38,447 nt of DNA from Alphaproteobacteria bacterium (GCA_005884765.1 VAZV01000210.1:1-38447); one strand, 5' to 3'; positions 1-7,791 are shown, numbered from the stretch's first letter. The notes: a model not told the origin generated them from the sequence alone. Numbers and translations are program-made.

Positions 1-767
1 AGATCAGGCCGATCCTGCGGCTGGCGGATGCCGCCGAAAGCTTCGGCAAGGGCCGCGAGGCGCCGAACTTTCGCCCGAGAGGCGCGCGGGAAGTACGCCG
101 CGCCGCGCAGGCCTTTTTAGAGATGAAATCGCGCATCGAGCGTTCGATCGAGCAACGCACCGCGATGCTGGCCGGCGTCTCGCACGATTTGCGCACCATC
201 CTCACCCGTTTCAAGCTGGAGCTGGAGCTGATCGGCGACAGTCCCGAAGTCGACGGCATGCGCAAGGATGTCGACGAGATGTCGGGAATGCTGGAGGATT
301 ATCTCGCGTTTGCGCGCGGCGACAGCGGCGAACAGGCTCAGCCGACCGACATGGCGATGGCGCTGGAGGAGATGCGCAGCGACGCCGAGCGCAACGGCCA
401 TGCGGCGACCGTGTCGTTCCATGGGCTGCCGGTGGTCACCGTCAAGCCGGCGTCGTTCAAGCGCTGCCTCGGCAACCTTGTTTCCAATGCCGCGCGGCAC
501 GCCAACACCATCTCGATCGCCGGCCACCGCGATCACCGCTATCTGACCGTAACGGTCGATGACGACGGACCGGGCATTCCCGCCAACATGCGCGAGGAAG
601 TATTCAAGCCGTTCCTGCGGCTGGATGGCGCCCGCAACCAGGACGAGGGCGGCACCGGCCTCGGACTTGCGATCGCCCGCGACATCGCGCGCTCGCATGG
701 CGGCGATATCATGCTCGGCGACAGCCCGATGGGCGGCCTGCGCGCGACGGTGCGGATCCCGGTGTGA
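1..767 (+). CDS. Sensor histidine kinase, EnvZ-like (5' end outside window)
   Basis: This is the C-terminal part of a membrane sensor kinase that would phosphorylate a partner response regulator, probably OmpR-type. The frame is open from the first complete codon at base 3, so the ATG at 123 is internal and not the start. Visible parts in order: the end of a HAMP linker (about bases 3-120), an H-box SHDLRT with the phospho-accepting His at 183-185, an N-box CLGNLVSNAARHA near 465-500, a G1 box DDGPGIP near 562-582, an F-box and a G2 box GGTGLGLAIARD near 649-684. The C-terminus is complete. The residue after the H-box Thr is Ile, where most kinases have Pro. The membrane segments, sensor domain and any upstream regulator gene are cut off. 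The family is certain. The EnvZ subgroup assignment rests on the H-box context (LTRFKLELEL) and is likely. Confidence 0.9.
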   Translation, partial: IRPILRLADAAESFGKGREAPNFRPRGAREVRRAAQAFLEMKSRIERSIEQRTAMLAGVSHDLRTILTRFKLELELIGDSPEVDGMRKDVDEMSGMLEDYLAFARGDSGEQAQPTDMAMALEEMRSDAERNGHAATVSFHGLPVVTVKPASFKRCLGNLVSNAARHANTISIAGHRDHRYLTVTVDDDGPGIPANMREEVFKPFLRLDGARNQDEGGTGLGLAIARDIARSHGGDIMLGDSPMGGLRATVRIPV

Positions 768-778
768 GCTCTCCGTCG

Positions 779-860
779 CCCCGCTCTTCGCGGGGAGCCG
801 CCTCGGATGGGTTGAGCACAGCGATACCCCATCAACAGCTTGTGATGAGGTGACGGGTAT
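779..860. repeat. Short palindromic intergenic repeat remnant
   Basis: The gap between the kinase and the convergent DUF3617 gene holds a 6-bp hairpin (CCCCGC at 779-784, GCGGGG at 790-795). It is followed by a GGATGGGTTGAGC...GATACCCCATC segment resembling the palindromic 'ATGGGT/ACCCAT' intergenic repeats I associate with Bradyrhizobium genomes. The hairpin could also help end kinase transcription, but no T-run follows it. The family assignment is from memory. Confidence 0.35.
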
Positions 861-1397
861 CTATTTCGCCGGCAAAAGCCCTTTCAGCTTTTCGGCGTCC
901 TTGACGTTGAGCTTGAAGCCGCCGGGCATCACGATGTCGCCGGGCTTCTGGTCCGCCTTGCACGCGCCCAGCCACTTCGCCTCGATCGTGGTGACGGTAT
1001 CCACAGGCTTATCGCCGCGCTGAATATGCGCCGTGGTCTTGACGGTATAGCCGGAATTGAAATCGCCGACGATTTCCGAGTGCGATGTCATCGATACGCC
1101 GGAGACGGTACAAACCGAATCGGCGACGAAACCCGTGGCCGTCTTCTGGACGTCCTGCTTGGAGCAAACCTGCTTGGCCATCGGCGAGACCGTATTGCTC
1201 ATGTCCTTGTCAATGGCCTCGTTGGTACAATGCTGCATTGTCATGTCCGGCAGGCCAGCGCCGGTCTTGAGGATCTTCATTTCCCACAGCCCCGCCTTGC
1301 GGACCGGCAGATCGTCGGCGCGCGCCGGCAGCAGGCAGCACCCCAGCCAAAGCGCCAGGCAGAACAACAGCCGCAATGGGCGAAGTTGCCGCGTCAT
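861..1397 (-). CDS. DUF3617 family exported protein
   Basis: A 178-residue protein with an N-terminal signal peptide: basic start, hydrophobic core LLFCLALWLGCCLL, and a likely cleavage after PARA near residue 27. The mature part starts with the GLWEMKI motif and carries several spaced cysteines (QHC, VCSKQ, SVCTV, GAC), the usual pattern of DUF3617 (PF12276), a periplasmic domain of unknown function. The family typically measures about 150-180 residues, so this copy is full length. It is followed on the same strand, 45 bases upstream, by another small exported protein, so the two could share a transcript. No function can be assigned. The domain call is from recognition of the pattern, not a search. 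Confidence 0.8.
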   Translation of the reverse strand: MTRQLRPLRLLFCLALWLGCCLLPARADDLPVRKAGLWEMKILKTGAGLPDMTMQHCTNEAIDKDMSNTVSPMAKQVCSKQDVQKTATGFVADSVCTVSGVSMTSHSEIVGDFNSGYTVKTTAHIQRGDKPVDTVTTIEAKWLGACKADQKPGDIVMPGGFKLNVKDAEKLKGLLPAK

Positions 1398-1442
1398 GTT
1401 GCGCGCTCCTGTCTCGCCATTTCCTTCAGGTGGAGGGTGAGT

Positions 1443-1745
1443 TCAGTAGAGCGTGCGCAGCGGCCGTTCGTTGGCGCCATACGGCACCCAGCGGCAGGCA
1501 AACGACACATAGCCGCCATAGTGCGGCTCGGCGGCAAGGAATTTCACCACCTTGCCGTAGCGTGCGCAGTGATCGACCGCGAGCTGGCGGGCGTCGACCG
1601 TGGTCGCCAGCTCATAGGCGATGATGCCGCCGGTGTCGTTGCCCTTGAAGGGCGGCACCCAATCGGCCCGCGCCGGCGAGGCCTGTATCCCGCACACGGC
1701 AACCAGGCTTGTGGCAACCAGGCTCAAAGCCGCTATCGTTCGCAT
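1443..1745 (-). CDS. Small exported protein, function unknown
   Basis: A 100-residue protein with a clear signal peptide (MRTIAALSLVATSLVAVCGI, likely cleaved after PARA near residue 27). The mature part has only two cysteines (HCARYGK and FACRW), which may form a disulfide. The sequence 'QLAVDHCARYGKVVKF' resembles many short bradyrhizobial secreted proteins in which a Cys follows an alpha-helix. It lies directly upstream of the DUF3617 gene on the same strand. I do not recognise a named family. Coding potential is supported by the signal peptide and by codon-position GC like its neighbours. Confidence 0.65.
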   Translation of the reverse strand: MRTIAALSLVATSLVAVCGIQASPARADWVPPFKGNDTGGIIAYELATTVDARQLAVDHCARYGKVVKFLAAEPHYGGYVSFACRWVPYGANERPLRTLY

Positions 1746-1909
1746 TCGCCGACTCCCATTTTCACCGGCATCTTAGGGCCCATCCGGCGCCAAAAAAAGG
1801 CCGCCTGCGCGCCGGTCGCGGACTTAACTCCAAGTGTTGCCGCGCTGCACTTGACCGCGTCGCGGCTTCACGGCACGGTCATCACGTGCCACCAGCCCTC
1901 GGATTGCAT

Positions 1910-2380
1910 ATGCGCGACGTCGCTTCGGCCGTGAAAAGACCAGCTTTGGCAGCCGCCTTCGGCGCCGTATGCGGCCTGTTGGCGTTCGGCCAGCCGGCTT
2001 CCGCCGCCAACCCGCTGGAATTGAATTTCGGGCTGTTCGGCCCAAGTTATGACGGGCGGGTCGCCCCTTGCGAAAAGGCAATGGGGATGATCACCAACCA
2101 ATTCTGGGAAAAGGAAAGCACCTACTGGAATTCGCAGCTCAAGATCACCGGCTTTAGCGGCATCCACGAAATCGCGTTCCGGCCCTGGCAGTCGGACAAC
2201 ATCCCGCGCCGCTACTGCGCCGGAAGCGTCATGTTGAGCGACGGCAAGGCGCGCAGCCTGTACTATTCGATCATCGAAGACGGCGGCTTCGCCGGCTACG
2301 ACCAGGGCGTCCAGTGGTGCGTGACCGGGCTTGACCGCAACTGGGCCTACAATCCGGACTGCAGGGCCGCCCGTCCCTAA
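1910..2380 (+). CDS. Exported protein, function unknown
   Basis: A 156-residue protein. I chose the ATG at 1910 because it starts an Ala/Val-rich signal peptide (RDVASAVKRPALAAAFGAV, cleavage likely after ASAA near residue 30); the frame is open further upstream, but that part does not look like a protein N-terminus. The mature region has four cysteines (APCEKA, RYCAGS, VQWCVT, PDCRAA) and ends CVTGLDRNWAYNPDC, which suggests a disulfide-stabilised periplasmic or surface protein. It is divergent from the 100-residue exported protein upstream; the 164-bp gap would hold both promoters. I do not recognise the family. Confidence 0.65.
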   Translation: MRDVASAVKRPALAAAFGAVCGLLAFGQPASAANPLELNFGLFGPSYDGRVAPCEKAMGMITNQFWEKESTYWNSQLKITGFSGIHEIAFRPWQSDNIPRRYCAGSVMLSDGKARSLYYSIIEDGGFAGYDQGVQWCVTGLDRNWAYNPDCRAARP

Positions 2381-2430
2381 ACCACAATCCAGCCGGACGA
2401 TTGCCGTTTTCGCCGGGCTGATCCCATTTT

Positions 2431-2445
2431 GTTCTTGAAATGTTC
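2431..2445. promoter_or_regulatory. Candidate LexA (SOS) box
   Basis: GTTC at 2431-2434 and GTTC at 2442-2445 are separated by exactly seven bases, the GTTC-N7-GTTC direct repeat used by alphaproteobacterial LexA. It lies 49 bases before the RNase T2 start, where a promoter is expected. About one such match is expected by chance per window of this size over both strands, so the evidence is the intergenic position only. Confidence 0.25.
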
Positions 2446-2493
2446 CATACGCCTGCTAGGCTTCCGGTACAGTCTGGTTGAGAGGGCGGCGTC

Positions 2494-3231
2494 ATGTTTC
2501 ATTCCCCTTTAGATTCGCATTCCGGTTTGGGTTCGCATTCCCGTTTAGATTCGATCGCGCGGTTCCTGATCTTCTTGAGCCTGCTAGTCTTCGCTGGGCT
2601 CGCGTCCGCGGGGAGCGCTTTCGCCCAGGACGGCCGGCAAAATATCCCCGGCGAGTTCGATTTCTATGTGCTGTCGTTGTCGTGGTCGCCCTCGTTCTGC
2701 GAGGAGGCGGCCGAGCGGGGCAATAGCGGGCGTTCGCAGGCCCAATGCGGCGGCCGGCCGTTTTCCTTCGTGGTCCACGGCCTGTGGCCGCAATACGAGC
2801 ACGGCTTTCCCGAATATTGCCAACGGCCGTCACCGCGGCTCGAGCGCAACATCATGACCTCGATGCTCGATCTGATGCCGGCGCCGGGACTGATCTTCAA
2901 CGAATGGGACAAGCACGGCACCTGCTCGGGACTTTCCGAGCGGGCCTATTTCGAGACCATCCGCAAAGCGCGTGCGGCGGTGAAAATCCCTGAGGATTTC
3001 CTGCGATTGTCGGACGCCAAGACGGTTGCGCCCGCCGAGGTCGAGGACGCCTTCATCAAGGCCAATCCCGGGCTCTCGAACGCCGCGATCTCGGTGACCT
3101 GCAACCGGACGCGGCTTTCCGAAGTGCGCATCTGCATGAGCAAGGACCTGCAGTTCCGCGCCTGCGAGGAGCTCGACGGCCGCGCCTGCCGACGTGACCA
3201 GGTGACGATGCCACCGATCCGGGGCGGGTAG
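2494..3231 (+). CDS. Secreted ribonuclease T2 family protein
   Basis: A 245-residue endoribonuclease of the RNase T2 family, which cleaves single-stranded RNA through a 2',3'-cyclic phosphate intermediate. Both signature blocks are present: CAS1 VVHGLWPQ with His95 and Trp98, and CAS2 NEWDKHGTC with Glu137, Lys140 and His141, so catalysis should be intact. Paired cysteines (69, 85, 109, 144 and C-terminal ones) fit the disulfide pattern. A hydrophobic signal segment (residues 22-44, ending SAFA) implies export. Before it sits an unusual hydrophilic leader of three tandem hexapeptides (HSPLDS, HSGLGS, HSRLDS; residues 3-20) encoded by an 18-bp DNA repeat. The true start may differ, but no other ATG precedes the signal segment in frame. 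A role in periplasmic RNA scavenging is inferred. Confidence 0.9.
   Translation: MFHSPLDSHSGLGSHSRLDSIARFLIFLSLLVFAGLASAGSAFAQDGRQNIPGEFDFYVLSLSWSPSFCEEAAERGNSGRSQAQCGGRPFSFVVHGLWPQYEHGFPEYCQRPSPRLERNIMTSMLDLMPAPGLIFNEWDKHGTCSGLSERAYFETIRKARAAVKIPEDFLRLSDAKTVAPAEVEDAFIKANPGLSNAAISVTCNRTRLSEVRICMSKDLQFRACEELDGRACRRDQVTMPPIRGG
2500..2553 (+). repeat. Three-unit 18-bp tandem repeat inside RNase T2 leader
   Basis: Units at 2500-2517, 2518-2535 and 2536-2553 share the frame CATTCC-N-TTT-N-G-TTCG. They encode HSPLDS, HSGLGS and HSRLDS. Because 18 is a multiple of three, gain or loss of units keeps the reading frame. Confidence 0.85.
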
Positions 3232-3241
3232 GTCTCTCCGC

Positions 3242-3360
3242 CGTCATTGCGAGGGAGCGCAAGAGACGAAGCAATCCGGTCTTACTTGCCGCTCGATGGA
3301 TTGTTTCGCAGAGCTTGTCATCGGGCGCACGTTCGTGCGACCCGTTGGCTCGCAATAACG
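3242..3360. repeat. 119-bp dispersed palindromic repeat, copy 1
   Basis: The element begins CGTCATTGCGAG (3242-3253) and ends CTCGCAATAACG (3349-3360), an imperfect terminal inverted repeat with one mismatch. Inside are the paired GAAGCAATCC and GGATTG..TTCGC segments and the TCATCGGGCGCAC block. A second copy of the same length and orientation lies at 34587-34705. It occupies the whole gap between the RNase T2 gene and rlmJ and ends 15 bases before the rlmJ start. I recognise this type as a very common bradyrhizobial intergenic repeat. Confidence 0.85.
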
Positions 3361-3375
3361 TGGTAACCCTCGCGC

Positions 3376-4236
3376 ATGAACTACCGTCACGCCTTTCATG
3401 CCGGCGGCTTTGCCGACGTCATCAAGCACATCGTGCTGGTGCGCATCCTGCTCTATCTGCACGAGAAGCCGGCTGCATTCCGCGTCCTCGACACCCATGC
3501 CGGGGCCGGCCGCTACGATCTCACCGGTGAAGAAGCGCGCCGCGGCGGCGAGTGGCTAACCGGCATCGCGCGGATCATGCAGGCGCGCTTTTCGGAAAAG
3601 ACATTGTCGCTGCTAAAACCCTATCTCGACGTCGTCCGCGCCTTCAATCCGCAAGGCGCGTTGACCGCCTATCCGGGCTCGCCGCTGATCGCGCGCGCGT
3701 TGCTGCGGCCGCAGGATCGCCTGACCGCCTGCGAGGTCGAGCCGGACGCGCGCAAGCACCTGATCGACGGCTTGCGTCGCGACACCCAGGCCCGTGTCGT
3801 CGATCTCGACGGCTGGATGGCGTTGCCGGCCTTCGTGCCGCCGAACGAACGGCGCGGCCTCGTGCTGGTCGATCCGCCGTTCGAGGCGAGGGACGAGTTC
3901 GAACGAATGGCTACGGGCTTTGAGGCTGCTTTCGCAAAATGGCCGACCGGCAGCTATCTCCTGTGGTATCCGGCCAAGAGCCGGCGCGCCGCCGACGCCC
4001 TCGCGCAACGCGTGGCAGCAATCGGCCACACAACCACAGGCGGCGGAAAATGCCTGCGGCTGGAGTTCAGCGTCGGGCCGCAGACCGCGGGTGCTGCGCT
4101 GGCCTCTGCCGGTATTCTCATCGTCAACCCGCCATGGACGCTTCAAGGCGAGCTCAAGGCGATCCTGCCCGAACTTGAAAAGCCGCTCGGCCAGGGCGGC
4201 GCCGGCCGCTTCAAGCTGGAGATGCCCAGAGCATAG
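3376..4236 (+). CDS. rlmJ: 23S rRNA (adenine2030-N6)-methyltransferase
   Basis: A 286-residue SAM-dependent methyltransferase that modifies A2030 of 23S rRNA. The N-terminus NYRHAFHAGGFADVIKH is the family hallmark, followed by the SAM-binding region LDTHAGAGRYDL (about residues 38-49) and the catalytic DPPFE motif near residue 165, where the Asp-Pro-Pro-Phe replaces the usual NPPY of adenine-N6 enzymes. Length agrees with E. coli RlmJ (280). Start: the ATG at 3376 directly precedes the conserved N-terminus. It has no obvious Shine-Dalgarno sequence because the 119-bp repeat ends just upstream, so expression may use readthrough or a promoter inside the repeat. Confidence 0.95.
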   Translation: MNYRHAFHAGGFADVIKHIVLVRILLYLHEKPAAFRVLDTHAGAGRYDLTGEEARRGGEWLTGIARIMQARFSEKTLSLLKPYLDVVRAFNPQGALTAYPGSPLIARALLRPQDRLTACEVEPDARKHLIDGLRRDTQARVVDLDGWMALPAFVPPNERRGLVLVDPPFEARDEFERMATGFEAAFAKWPTGSYLLWYPAKSRRAADALAQRVAAIGHTTTGGGKCLRLEFSVGPQTAGAALASAGILIVNPPWTLQGELKAILPELEKPLGQGGAGRFKLEMPRA

Positions 4237-4483
4237 GCTGTGGCTATTGAAAAGCCGTAGTCAATTTACGGGGAACCGTATTATGCTTGGGAGCGTAGGA
4301 CTGGCTTTACGTTCCGCTTCCGCGAATGGTTGCGGCGGAGTGACCAAGGCCTCAAAGAAATCCAGGCGGATCGGGACGTGAACCGATCCGCTCAAGGTGG
4401 CCAAGCTTCCGGCAGCGAATGTCCGGTCGGCCGCTACGCGATATGCGCGTAGCAGCGGAGCAGTACGGGGGAGGAGTTTCCCG
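4237..4483 (+). promoter_or_regulatory. Structured 5' leader of the cold-shock gene
   Basis: The 247-bp gap before cspA contains two perfect hairpins. Stem 1 is GCGGATCGG (4366-4374) with CCGATCCGC (4383-4391) and an 8-nt loop. Stem 2 is GCTACGCG (4433-4440) with CGCGTAGC (4446-4453) and a 5-nt loop. A strong Shine-Dalgarno sequence GGGGGAGGAG (4466-4475) lies 8 bases before the ATG and only 12 bases after stem 2. Long structured leaders that respond to temperature are known for E. coli cspA; a similar role here is inferred. The promoter was not located. Confidence 0.45.
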
Positions 4484-4699
4484 ATGGCCATGACTGGGAC
4501 GGTCAAGTTCTTCAATGGAGAACGCGGCTACGGCTTTATCAAGCCCGACGACGGCGGTCGCGACGTGTTCGTGCACATCACGGCAGTCGAGCGGGCGGGA
4601 TTGAAGGATCTGACGGAAGGCCAGCGTATTACGTTCGAGGTTGAGCCGGACAAGAAGGGCAAAGGTCCCAAGGCGGTCAACCTCGTGGTTTCAACGTAA
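4484..4699 (+). CDS. cspA: Cold-shock domain protein, CspA family
   Basis: A 71-residue single-domain protein that binds single-stranded RNA or DNA and acts as an RNA chaperone. RNP1 (ERGYGFIKPD) and RNP2 (DVFVHI) are both intact, and the TGTVKFFN start is canonical. I chose the ATG at 4484 because GGGGGAGGAG ends 8 bases upstream; the ATG at 4490, giving MTGTVKFF, is the main alternative. The frame is open further upstream, but that segment is the structured leader. It is followed by a strong hairpin shared with the convergent porin gene. Bradyrhizobia carry several csp paralogues, so the symbol denotes the family only. Confidence 0.93.
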   Translation: MAMTGTVKFFNGERGYGFIKPDDGGRDVFVHITAVERAGLKDLTEGQRITFEVEPDKKGKGPKAVNLVVST

Positions 4700-4710
4700 G
4701 GCGTTGTGCC

Positions 4711-4744
4711 AAAAAAATTCCGGCCGCTGAACGAGCGGCCGGAA
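4711..4744 (-). terminator. Rho-independent terminator for the outer-membrane protein gene
   Basis: A perfect 11-bp stem (TTCCGGCCGCT at 4718-4728, AGCGGCCGGAA at 4734-4744) with a 5-nt loop. Read on the minus strand it is followed by seven T (the A-run at 4711-4717), so it ends the gene at 4774. On the plus strand the stem could also slow transcripts leaving cspA but lacks a T-run. Confidence 0.85.
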
Positions 4745-4773
4745 GGCTGTGGTCCGATATTTTCTTGTTGCTA

Positions 4774-5415
4774 TCAGAAATGATAGTTCACGCCGGCGCG
4801 CAGCACGCCGAACCGGTAACCGTTTTGCACGCCGGTGACGACGAACTGGCTGTCGTTTAGATCGACATAGAGATACTCGATTTTAGCGCTCCAGTGCTGG
4901 GCGAAGCCGAACTGGCCGAGCCCGAACTCGGCGCCGACGCCCGCGGTCCAGCCCGCATTGGTGTGGGAGTCCGAAAAGCTGCCGAACGTCAAGCCGCGCA
5001 ACTCGCCGAAGGCGAGGCCCGCGGTGCCGTAGAACAGGATGTTGTTGAAGGCGTAGCCGGCGCGGCCGCGCACGGTTCCGAACCAGGGATTTGAGAATTT
5101 CCAAGGCGCAAACGTGTCATCGGCGCCGGTCGCCTGGAGGTCACCTTCGACGCCGAACACCCATGATGGCGCAGGCTGCCAGTTGTAGCCGGCCTGGACC
5201 CCGCCGACGAAACCTGACGGCTTGGTCGGGTTGTTGTCGACCGAACCCCAAGCGTAACCGATATTGCCGCCGAGATAGGGGCCAAGCCAGCTATAGCCGT
5301 CCAGCGGCTGGGTGACGGTAGGGTACGACGACCTGTAATTGAAGTCGGCCGCCTGGGCCGACGGCGCCCACAGCGCGGCGAGCAACGCCACTGCGCCCAA
5401 AACCAACCTGTCCAT
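4774..5415 (-). CDS. Outer-membrane beta-barrel protein, Omp25/31 type
   Basis: A 213-residue outer-membrane protein. It has a signal peptide (DRLVLGAVALLAALWAPSAQA, cleavage before ADFNYR) and alternating amphipathic strands separated by Gly/Asn-rich turns (GPYLGGNIGYAWG, GFVGGVQAGYNWQ, GVEGDLQATG, GTVRGRAGYAF, GWTAGVGAEFGL, KIEYLYVDL). It ends in Phe with aromatic residues at alternate positions (GVNYHF), the BAM recognition signal. The pattern and length fit the eight-stranded Omp25/Omp31/RopB porin-like family common in Rhizobiales. These proteins anchor the envelope and are not classical trimeric porins. It is transcribed alone, has its own terminator and is convergent with cspA. The specific role is unknown. 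Confidence 0.88.
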   Translation of the reverse strand: MDRLVLGAVALLAALWAPSAQAADFNYRSSYPTVTQPLDGYSWLGPYLGGNIGYAWGSVDNNPTKPSGFVGGVQAGYNWQPAPSWVFGVEGDLQATGADDTFAPWKFSNPWFGTVRGRAGYAFNNILFYGTAGLAFGELRGLTFGSFSDSHTNAGWTAGVGAEFGLGQFGFAQHWSAKIEYLYVDLNDSQFVVTGVQNGYRFGVLRAGVNYHF

Positions 5416-5673
5416 TGGTTACTCCACGCAACTCACCGCGACTGGCGCGCCGCGATATCAGGGGTTCGCGGCCCGCATGGTTACGGAATTCCATTTTCTT
5501 CCGACCAGATTTATCGAGAGTTTTAAGTTAAAGGCTTGTTAAGGGCGGTTACCGCCCGCTCATCATTCTTAAAGATGTGTTACCGGCGGCCCTGCCCTTG
5601 CGCCTCCGCGGACGTGAATTCGTCCCGCCGCGGGCGCTGGCGATGGGCCGTGGCAGCGCCTAAATTCGGTTTG

Positions 5674-7791
5674 ATGGATCACGATTCTACTGAAAATCCC
5701 AAAACTTCGCCCAAGACCTCAGGGCCAGCGAAGCCGCCGCGTGGTTCCGAGCCAGATCTGCCACCGAACGATCTTGCCGCCGACGTCGATCCTGCGACGT
5801 CAGCCCCCGAGGAGGACGAAGAAGCCCGCCTGCCCGAGGTTCCGGAAGAGCCTGCCGGAGCTGTCGCCGAGGGCCCGCTCGCCGTCGGCCACACCGCGAT
5901 CGAGAACGCGGTGCGCCTTGCGCCGACCTCGCCCGGCGTCTACCGGATGCTGAATGCGGCCAGCGACGTGCTCTACGTCGGCAAGGCGAAAAACGTCCGC
6001 AAGCGCCTCGCCTCCTATGCTCGCGTCAGCGCGCCCCAGCCGGCGCGCATCCTGCGCATGATCGCGGCCACCGTGACGGTCGAGATCGTCTCGACGTCGA
6101 CCGAGACCGAAGCGCTGCTGCTCGAGGCAAACCTGATCAAGCAATTGCGGCCACGCTTCAACGTGCAGCTGCGCGACGACAAATCATTTCCCTACATCCT
6201 GATCACGGGCGATCACTGGGCGCCGCAGATCCTCAAACATCGCGGCGCACAGACGAGACCCGGGCGATATTTCGGACCGTTTGCTTCGGCCGGCGCGGTC
6301 AACCGCACCATCACGGCGCTGCAGCGCGCGTTTTTGATCCGCTCCTGCACCGACGCGTTTTTCGAAAGCCGCACGCGGCCGTGCCTGCTCTATCAGATCC
6401 GCCGCTGCTCGGGACCCTGCACGCGGGAGGTCGATTTCACCGGTTATACAAATCTGGTGCGCGAGGCGACCGACTTCCTTTCCGGCCGCAGTCATCTGGT
6501 AAAGCAGGAGCTCGCAGGCGAGATGGAAAAGGCGTCAAGCGAGCTCGAATTCGAAACCGCCGCGCTCTATCGCGATCGTCTCGCGGCACTGTCAGCGATC
6601 CAGTCGCAGCAGGGCATCAATCCCCGCACGGTTGAGGAGGCCGACGTGTTCGCCATCCATCAGGAAGGCGGCTATTCCTGCGTCGAGGTGTTCTTCTTCC
6701 GCACCGGCCAGAACTGGGGCAACCGCGCCTATTTCCCGCGCGCTGAAAAATCCTTCACTCCGGAAGAGGTGCTGGCCTCGTTCCTGGCGCAGTTCTACGA
6801 CGACAAGCCCCCGCCGAAACTGATCCTGCTCTCGCACGAGATCGAGGAATGCGAGCTGCTCGCCGATGCGCTTTCGGTCAAGGCCGGATCAAAGGTCGAA
6901 GTCTCGGTGCCCAAACGCGGGGAAAAAAAGGAATTGATCGCGCACGCACTGACCAATGCGCGCGAGGCGCTGGGGCGCAAGCTCGCCGACACCGCGACCC
7001 AAGGCCGGCTGCTGCAGGCGCTGGTCACAACGCTCGGCCTGCCGCACCCATTGCGGCGGATCGAGGTCTACGACAACAGCCATATCCAGGGCACCAACGC
7101 GGTCGGCGCCATGATCGTGGCGGGGCCGGACGGTTTCATCAAGAACCAGTACCGCAAGTTCAACATCAAGTCCGAAGGCCTGACGCCGGGCGACGATTAC
7201 GCCATGATGCGCGAGGTCTTGCAGCGGCGCTTCAAGCGGCTCTTGACGCCTGCCGAAGGCGAGGCGGCCAAAATAGAAGCAGACGCAAAGGCAGAGCCAA
7301 AAGCGAATACAAAAACGGATGACGATTCGTTTCCGCAATGGCCCGATCTCGTCATCGTCGACGGCGGCCGCGGCCAGCTCAACGCGGTACACGAAATCTT
7401 CGAGGAACTGGGACTTAGCCAGGTCTCGCTGTTGGCGGTCGCCAAGGGTCCGGAGCGCGATGCCGGCCGCGAGACGCTGTTCATGCCGGACCGCGAGGCG
7501 ATCAAACTTGAGCCACGTGACCCGGTGCTGTATTTCATCCAGCGGCTGCGCGACGAGGCGCATCGCTTTGTGATCGGCTCGCACCGCAAGCTGCGCAAAA
7601 AGGACATCCGCGAAGCCGGTTTGCAGGAAATCCCGGGCATCGGCCCGTCACGCAAACGTGCCTTGCTGCATCATTTCGGAACGTTGAAGGAGATCGAGCG
7701 GGCCTCGATCGCCGACCTCGGCAAGGTTCCCGGCGTCAGCGCCGAAAGCGCCCGCAAGATTTTCGAGTTTTTCCACGCCCGGCCGGGTTGA
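5674..7791 (+). CDS. uvrC: Excinuclease ABC subunit C
   Basis: The dual-incision nuclease of nucleotide excision repair, acting after UvrA and UvrB on bulky lesions. In order: an acidic, Pro/Glu-rich extension (residues 1-75), the GIY-YIG 3'-incision domain (GVYRML...VLYVGKAKNVRKR, about 88-111), the Cys-rich segment RSCTDAFFESRTRPCLLYQIRRCSGPC, a UVR motif binding UvrB (EMEKASSELEFETAALYRD), the RNase-H-like 5'-incision domain (IEVYDNSHIQGT and VIVDGGRGQL carry the acidic residues), and tandem helix-hairpin-helix motifs at the end (IPGIGPSRKRALL). A Lys/Ala/Glu-rich insert (AAKIEADAKAEPKANTKTD) sits before the second acidic motif. At 705 residues it exceeds E. coli UvrC (610) by these additions. 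Start: the ATG at 5674 is the first with a plausible N-terminus; translation in frame is open back to 5536. Confidence 0.97.
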   Translation: MDHDSTENPKTSPKTSGPAKPPRGSEPDLPPNDLAADVDPATSAPEEDEEARLPEVPEEPAGAVAEGPLAVGHTAIENAVRLAPTSPGVYRMLNAASDVLYVGKAKNVRKRLASYARVSAPQPARILRMIAATVTVEIVSTSTETEALLLEANLIKQLRPRFNVQLRDDKSFPYILITGDHWAPQILKHRGAQTRPGRYFGPFASAGAVNRTITALQRAFLIRSCTDAFFESRTRPCLLYQIRRCSGPCTREVDFTGYTNLVREATDFLSGRSHLVKQELAGEMEKASSELEFETAALYRDRLAALSAIQSQQGINPRTVEEADVFAIHQEGGYSCVEVFFFRTGQNWGNRAYFPRAEKSFTPEEVLASFLAQFYDDKPPPKLILLSHEIEECELLADALSVKAGSKVEVSVPKRGEKKELIAHALTNAREALGRKLADTATQGRLLQALVTTLGLPHPLRRIEVYDNSHIQGTNAVGAMIVAGPDGFIKNQYRKFNIKSEGLTPGDDYAMMREVLQRRFKRLLTPAEGEAAKIEADAKAEPKANTKTDDDSFPQWPDLVIVDGGRGQLNAVHEIFEELGLSQVSLLAVAKGPERDAGRETLFMPDREAIKLEPRDPVLYFIQRLRDEAHRFVIGSHRKLRKKDIREAGLQEIPGIGPSRKRALLHHFGTLKEIERASIADLGKVPGVSAESARKIFEFFHARPG

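Noticed and set aside
123..767. Histidine kinase starting at the ATG at 123
   Set aside because: The frame is open to the window edge and encodes a HAMP-like segment before this Met, so the gene is 5'-truncated by the window.
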